64,000 nt of DNA from Fictibacillus nanhaiensis (GTDB lineage Bacteria; Bacillota; Bacilli; Bacillales; Fictibacillaceae). The notes under the pieces were generated by a model. That model was not told the origin of the DNA, made no database searches, and was given only the letters and a program-made list of their open reading frames with translations. The translations under genes and the position numbers were made by a program. Shown here in pieces: positions 60,485 to 64,000 of this stretch (position 1 is the first letter of the stretch; every line of letters starts with the position of its first letter). The stretch lies in the NCBI GenBank assembly GCA_016401345.1, contig JAEACG010000005.1, positions 225,996 to 289,995 of the forward strand, in the 5' to 3' direction.

Positions 60485-61635
60485 TGTGTTACCTCCGTTT
60501 TGTTATCACTTAAAAATAGTGCGGACACTTTTTCTGCTTTTTCTAGTGCCTGTTCAATCGTATCACCTAAAACCGTGATATGCCCCATCTTTCGTTTCGC
60601 TTTCGCTTCTTTCTTTCCGTACAGATGAAGTTTCGCTTCTCCTAAATTTCCTATCTCGCGTAACACAGTCTCATGATGTTCACCTAATATGTTGATCATC
60701 ACGGCTGGTTTTATTAATTCCGTATTGCCAAGCGGCCAGTTGCATACGGCACGCACATGCTGATCGAACTGTGAAGTCTCACACGCCTCGATCGTGTAAT
60801 GCCCAGAGTTATGCGGGCGTGGCGCTAGTTCGTTCACATAAATCGTACCGTCTTTTGCGACGAACATCTCTACGGCAAGCGTACCAACAAGCTCTAATTC
60901 CGTTGCGATTGACCCCGCTAGGAGCTTTGCTTGATCCGCTGTTTTGTTCGTGATGCGTGCTGGCGCAATCGTTTGATGCAGGATATTCTCTTTGTGTATA
61001 TTCTCTGCGATCGGAAACGATTTAACCTCACCGCTCACACTTCTCGTGATGATGACGGATATTTCTTTTTCAAAAGGAACCCAAGCTTCCAGCACACAAT
61101 CTGTCTCTTTTTCTAAAAGTGTTGCTGCAATCTCAAGATCACTTTCTTGCTTGATCACAAACTGCCCTTTTCCGTCATAACCGCCTCTGCACGTTTTTAA
61201 TACAGAAGGGTAACCCAATTCTTCCACAGCACGTTGGAGTGAACGAAGATCGGTCACAGGGCGGTACGGAGCTACAGGGACACCTGCTTTTTGAAGCGTT
61301 TCTTTCTCTTTTAAACGGTGCTGAGTGACAGAGAGAAGACGGCTTCCCTGCGGTAAGTTTCCGTTCTCTTCTAACCAGTTCGCACTCTCTGCATCTATGT
61401 TTTCAAACTCGTATGTGACGACATCGCTTTGTTCTGCAAGCTTCTTGATGCCTTCTCGGTCGTCATAAGCTGTTGTAATTTGATGATCTGCAACTTGCCC
61501 GCATGGTGAATTCTCACCTGGCTCTAAAACAACAACGTTCAATCCCATCTCACGAGCGCTCAACGCCATCATGCGGCCAAGCTGACCTCCGCCAAGTATA
61601 CCTAGTGTTTGTTGTGGTCTTATCGTCTTAAACAA
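60481..61635 (-). CDS. purK: N5-carboxyaminoimidazole ribonucleotide synthase
   Basis: ATP-grasp enzyme turning AIR to N5-CAIR, 384 aa. [20 protein letters not shown] at the start, [32 protein letters not shown] near the end. No ATG is available; TTG at 61635 gives the normal family N-terminus about eight residues before the glycine motif and overlaps purE by 8 bp. GTG starts at 61644 and 61677 are alternatives. Confidence 0.93.
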   Translation of the reverse strand: MFKTIRPQQTLGILGGGQLGRMMALSAREMGLNVVVLEPGENSPCGQVADHQITTAYDDREGIKKLAEQSDVVTYEFENIDAESANWLEENGNLPQGSRLLSVTQHRLKEKETLQKAGVPVAPYRPVTDLRSLQRAVEELGYPSVLKTCRGGYDGKGQFVIKQESDLEIAATLLEKETDCVLEAWVPFEKEISVIITRSVSGEVKSFPIAENIHKENILHQTIAPARITNKTADQAKLLAGSIATELELVGTLAVEMFVAKDGTIYVNELAPRPHNSGHYTIEACETSQFDQHVRAVCNWPLGNTELIKPAVMINILGEHHETVLREIGNLGEAKLHLYGKKEAKAKRKMGHITVLGDTIEQALEKAEKVSALFLSDNKTEVTQ

Positions 61636-62113
61636 GAAGCTCACTACTTTCGATCGCCATTTGTTGTGCTGTAGCACGGCGTTGTTTTAAACGTTGTTTG
61701 ACTCCTTCATCATGTACGGCTACCATCTGTGCGGCTAGAAGTCCGGCATTCGCTGCACCAGCTTTCCCAATCGCAACTGTCGCTACTGGAACACCCTTTG
61801 GCATCTGAACGATGGATAACAGTGAATCCATGCCGTTTAGCGCTTTGGATTGAACCGGAACACCGATTACAGGCAGGATCGTTTTTGCTGCGACCATACC
61901 TGGCAAGTGAGCTGCTCCGCCTGCTCCAGCAATGATCACTTCAATCCCTCTATGCTCTGCTTCTTCTGCGTATTGAAACATGAGGTCCGGTGTACGGTGA
62001 GCCGAAACCACCTTCTTCTCGTAAGCTACTTCTAGTTCATCTAATAGGTCACACGCTTCTTTCATTGTTTCCCAATCTGAAACACTTCCCATGATCACGC
62101 CAACTTTAGCCAT
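61628..62113 (-). CDS. purE: N5-CAIR mutase
   Basis: Moves the carboxyl group in N5-CAIR to CAIR, 161 aa. [58 protein letters not shown], and the [20 protein letters not shown] loop. First gene of the purEKBCSQLFMNHD operon, behind the riboswitch and its terminator. AAGGAGGCTACC precedes the ATG. Confidence 0.98.
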   Translation of the reverse strand: MAKVGVIMGSVSDWETMKEACDLLDELEVAYEKKVVSAHRTPDLMFQYAEEAEHRGIEVIIAGAGGAAHLPGMVAAKTILPVIGVPVQSKALNGMDSLLSIVQMPKGVPVATVAIGKAGAANAGLLAAQMVAVHDEGVKQRLKQRRATAQQMAIESSELLV

Positions 62114-62140
62114 GGTAGCCTCCTTATTGTCAGAAAATAT

Positions 62141-62196
62141 AAAAAAGTCCAGTTAGTATGCTTCTCCCTAATATGAGAGAAAGCAGCCAACTGGAC
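62141..62196 (-). terminator. Riboswitch-controlled terminator of the pur operon leader
   Basis: AACTGGAC (62189-62196) pairs with GTCCAGTT (62147-62154), with an additional inner stem; six T follow on the minus strand. Its loop-side segment 62172-62184 is complementary (12 of 13) to the 3' strand of aptamer P1 (62228-62240), giving an antiterminator when no ligand is bound. Confidence 0.85.
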
Positions 62197-62232
62197 ATAC
62201 GTATCCGATAAAAATAGACAGAAAGATGCTTT

Positions 62233-62304
62233 CCCTCATAGTCTGATGAAATAACGGTCATCAGGTAGAGACTTACGGGCCATATCCCCGAAATTATATG
62301 AGGG
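62233..62304 (-). promoter_or_regulatory. Purine (guanine-class) riboswitch aptamer
   Basis: P1 is formed by CCTCATATAAT and the 3' ACTATGAGGG strand. Conserved GGATATGG, CCCGTAAGTCTCTACC and the loop-loop hairpins are present. The discriminating base is C in GACTATG, so guanine/hypoxanthine is the ligand and not adenine. Ligand binding should release the terminator and stop transcription of pur genes. Confidence 0.93.
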
Positions 62305-62322
62305 CTTTATTCTTCTGGTTTT

Positions 62323-62352
62323 ATTGTAGCAATGATTGTTTTGTTTTGTCAA
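62323..62352 (-). promoter_or_regulatory. Sigma-A promoter of the pur operon
   Basis: Minus strand TTGACA (62347-62352), 18-bp spacer, TACAAT (62323-62328), about 20-25 bases before the aptamer. Confidence 0.85.
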
Positions 62353-62359
62353 CAAAAAT

Positions 62360-62393
62360 CGAACATTAAGTTGTATATCACATTTAATGTTCG
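62360..62393. promoter_or_regulatory. PurR operator (paired PurBoxes)
   Basis: CGAACATT (62360-62367) and AATGTTCG (62386-62393) form a divergent pair, separated by 18 bp, close to the CCGAACWWT PurBox pairs of B. subtilis. It sits directly upstream of the -35 box. Confidence 0.72.
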
Positions 62394-62404
62394 TGTTTCG
62401 GTCA

Positions 62405-62608
62405 CTATTGAAGGAGTTTACCTTCAAATACAATTCGTTGTTCCTTTACTTCTGGTTCCATTCTGCCGTTACGTTTCACTTCATGAAACAAAGGCTCCTC
62501 CATACGTCGGACCGGTGTATAGCCTTCGTTGGCCATACGATCCAAACAATCAGAGATCGTTTCTCCTGCTTCAACAGCGAACTTCTTTTTAGAAGGTTTC
62601 TTCTCCAT
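62405..62608 (-). CDS. yebG: NETI motif-containing protein (YebG)
   Basis: 67-aa soluble protein. GETISDCLDRMANEGYTPVR carries the NETI-type motif, followed by RRMEEPLFHEV and a C-terminal EQRIVFEGKLL. It lies between yebE and purE as in B. subtilis, and starts 4 bp after the yebE stop. AGGAGGTAAC precedes the ATG. Function unknown. Confidence 0.9.
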   Translation of the reverse strand: MEKKPSKKKFAVEAGETISDCLDRMANEGYTPVRRMEEPLFHEVKRNGRMEPEVKEQRIVFEGKLLQ

Positions 62609-62611
62609 CTG

Positions 62612-63139
62612 TTACCTCCTGATACCCTTAACCCAAAATCCACCATGAAACGCTTTAGGTTCATGTGAAATAATAAACGCCTTCGGATCCAAATCCTTTA
62701 CCGTATTATATAGGTTCATTTCTGATTTACGTGATGTTAAGATCTCCATCATCAAACGCTGTCCTTCACGACCTTCTGCAAGCCAGTTTGTAACTCCATA
62801 GCCTTTGTTGCGAAGCTCGTTCGGTAGGCCGCCTTCAAGATTTGTCGTAATTACGTTAACAGTAGTATATCCAAGTGCAAGCTTTTCTTCAATCTTCATT
62901 CCTACTAAAACACCAATTCCATAACCCACCGCATACGCAATTAAGTTTTGAATCTCATTTAAGTTATCAAGAACAAGCCCGAGGCCGACCACATAGATAA
63001 TAACCTCAAACACACTAATAAAGGCAGCTAAGTACCTTTGTCCTTTCAACGTCAGGATCATCCTGATCGTAAAAAACGATACATATACAATATTGATCAA
63101 TAAAATGATCCCAACCATGACGAACGCATTATCTAACAT
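62612..63139 (-). CDS. yebE: YebE family membrane protein (UPF0316, DUF2179/DUF5698)
   Basis: 175 aa. Three N-terminal membrane segments (about 6-28, 38-57, 62-80) in the DUF5698 part ([20 protein letters not shown]), then a soluble DUF2179 domain ([40 protein letters not shown]). Function unknown. AGGCTTGCC-type weak upstream site; GGGAGG a little farther. Same neighbours as in B. subtilis. Confidence 0.93.
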   Translation of the reverse strand: MLDNAFVMVGIILLINIVYVSFFTIRMILTLKGQRYLAAFISVFEVIIYVVGLGLVLDNLNEIQNLIAYAVGYGIGVLVGMKIEEKLALGYTTVNVITTNLEGGLPNELRNKGYGVTNWLAEGREGQRLMMEILTSRKSEMNLYNTVKDLDPKAFIISHEPKAFHGGFWVKGIRR

Positions 63140-63252
63140 GATGGCAAGCCTCCCAAGGTGAAAAATACTTCGTTAAGGATAACACTTTTTGGACAAGTTG
63201 GAAACTGGAGAATTGATGCAAAAACAGTTGACGTAATTAGGGGAGTTTTGTA

Positions 63253-63302
63253 GGAAGTTTGGCGGATATCTCTATTGAAAGTTTGGTGGCCACCAAACTT
63301 CC
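63253..63302. repeat. Perfect 22-bp palindrome with an alternative overlapping hairpin
   Basis: AAGTTTGGTGG and its exact complement abut at 63279-63300. The same right arm can instead pair with GGAAGTTTGGCGG at 63253-63265 (one mismatch). It lies in the 63140-63674 gap upstream of yebE, which shows no gene. Confidence 0.75.
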
Positions 63303-63391
63303 TTTTTCATGGTTTGATGGTGTTGGTTTAGCTGTTTGTGTGCTATTAGGAGTATCAGCAATCATTCTTTGCTGAAGAATATCGCGTGTTG

Positions 63392-63413
63392 GAAGATGGC
63401 TCTGGCCATCTTC
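63392..63413. terminator. Hairpin of terminator type
   Basis: GAAGATGGC (63392-63400) pairs with GCCATCTTC (63405-63413), followed by TTCCTATTTT on the plus strand. No gene that it would terminate is visible on the plus strand. Confidence 0.4.
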
Positions 63414-63493
63414 TTCCTATTTTGAGGGTTGTGAGGGGGGTGAAGCATTAAGCGTGCGTTCCGAGAATACCACACTGGGTATCTCCTGACCCT

Positions 63494-63576
63494 AATTAAG
63501 TCTAAATAAGAAAAATTAAGTCAAAATGAGAGCGAATTAAGTCGGAACAGACCACAATTAAGTCTAAAAGCAAAAA
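63494..63576. repeat. Tandem array D, 20-21-bp units with AATTAAGTC core
   Basis: AATTAAGTC starts at 63494, 63514, 63535 and 63556, steps of 20, 21 and 21 bp, with variable bases between. It lies between the rRNA operon terminator and yebE. Confidence 0.85.
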
Positions 63577-63674
63577 TAAAGGCGGTTCGCTAAATTCCGA
63601 CAATCCATCTTAGTTCTATTTTGTACCTAAATTAAATTTATTGATCTATTTTATTTATTATTTACTAAACAAAC

Positions 63675-63712
63675 AAAAAAAAGATGGAACGAACATAAAG
63701 TTCGTCCCACCT
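63675..63712 (-). terminator. Rho-independent terminator of the rRNA operon
   Basis: 13-bp stem (63682-63694 with 63700-63712, two G-U pairs), eight T on the minus strand, just after the 5S rRNA. Confidence 0.9.
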
Positions 63713-63717
63713 TCTTT

Positions 63718-63833
<116 letters not shown>

Positions 63834-63920
63834 CCTATCATGACGTTAACCATGATTTATAAAATTAGAGAGTATGTTCTCTCAAAACTAGATACGACGT
63901 TTCCAAACGTTATGCTTTTT

Positions 63921-64000
63921 AAGGATAAGCCCTCGACCGATTAGTATCTGTCAGCTCCACGTGTCACCACGCTTCCACACCAGACCTATCAACCTCATCA
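63921..64000 (-). rRNA. rrl: 23S ribosomal RNA, 3' end (continues beyond the window)
   Basis: Minus strand reads GGTTGATAGGTCTGGTGTGG, GTGGTGACACGTGGAGCTGA, CAGATACTAATCGGTCGAGG, the canonical 3' end of Bacillus 23S rRNA. The 5' part lies outside. The 23S-5S spacer (63834-63920) has no tRNA. Confidence 0.97.

Noticed and set aside
62332..62668. Plus-strand open frames antisense to yebG and the pur promoter
   Set aside because: They overlap a well-supported gene and promoter and show no ribosome binding site or family motif.
63834..63920. tRNA gene in the 23S-5S spacer or after 5S
   Set aside because: No cloverleaf or CCA-type 3' end could be recognised; the terminator follows the 5S directly.

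Overview
The window looks like a chromosomal segment of a low- to mid-GC, Gram-positive, spore-former-type bacterium of the family Bacillaceae. The evidence is strong AGGAGG-type ribosome binding sites, frequent GTG/TTG starts, Bacillus-type cre, Fur and PurR sites, a purine riboswitch, and a gene order that follows the Bacillus subtilis yefA(rlmCD)-dgkB-swrC-gatBAC-camS-ligA-pcrA-pcrB-yerC-yerB-yerA-purD...purE-yebG-yebE segment. The genus cannot be proven from the sequence; Fictibacillus-like is my guess. Nothing resembles a prophage, transposase or CRISPR array.

Layout: 1-2.8 kb, a sugar ABC transporter (ATPase cut by the window edge, lipoprotein binding protein, perfect cre site). 2.8-9.4 kb, single-gene units: VOC protein, SstT, a secreted M4 metalloprotease, a peptidase-E-like hydrolase, an LprI-like lipoprotein and a tRNA-dihydrouridine synthase. 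9.6-14.05 kb, a four-gene operon of carrier protein, AMP-forming ligase, MBOAT membrane acyltransferase and SGNH protein. Its architecture is dlt/alginate-acetylation-like and it sits behind a promoter whose start region carries a perfect 7-1-7 Fur box. This is the best candidate for an undescribed system. 14.3-24.7 kb, RlmCD, DUF1259, GNAT and DgkB on the minus strand, then plus-strand genes including an Opp/Dpp-type ABC transporter with no binding protein. 24.8-28.8 kb, an RND efflux pump and a divergent TetR regulator with interlocked promoters. 29-41.9 kb, gatCAB, two small proteins, P5C dehydrogenase, camS-ligA-pcrA-pcrB. 42-48.9 kb, GNAT, a MarR/oxidoreductase pair with matching operators, yerC-yerB-yerA, DUF2892, MFS. 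48.9-62.4 kb, the complete 12-gene IMP biosynthesis operon purEKBCSQLFMNHD with a guanine-type riboswitch and a PurR-like operator. 62.4-64 kb, yebG, yebE, and the end of an rRNA operon (23S 3' end, 5S, terminator), all on the minus strand.

Two repeat systems lie in the gaps. One is a palindromic element of about 150 bp in four same-orientation copies, two of them inside the pur operon. The other is a set of four short tandem arrays with unrelated sequences but the same 20-21 bp period, each with a conserved core of roughly 8 to 12 bp. A 37-nt near-perfect hairpin (17-bp arms, 3-nt loop) stands upstream of dgkB.

How the genes work together: the pur operon makes IMP from PRPP and is controlled at initiation (PurR) and at attenuation (riboswitch). 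PcrA and LigA form a DNA-repair pair with PcrB and CamS. GatCAB makes Gln-tRNA(Gln)/Asn-tRNA. The MBOAT cassette would load an acyl group on its carrier protein and pass it to an extracytoplasmic acceptor, probably during iron limitation. All assignments come from reading the sequence; no database search was run.
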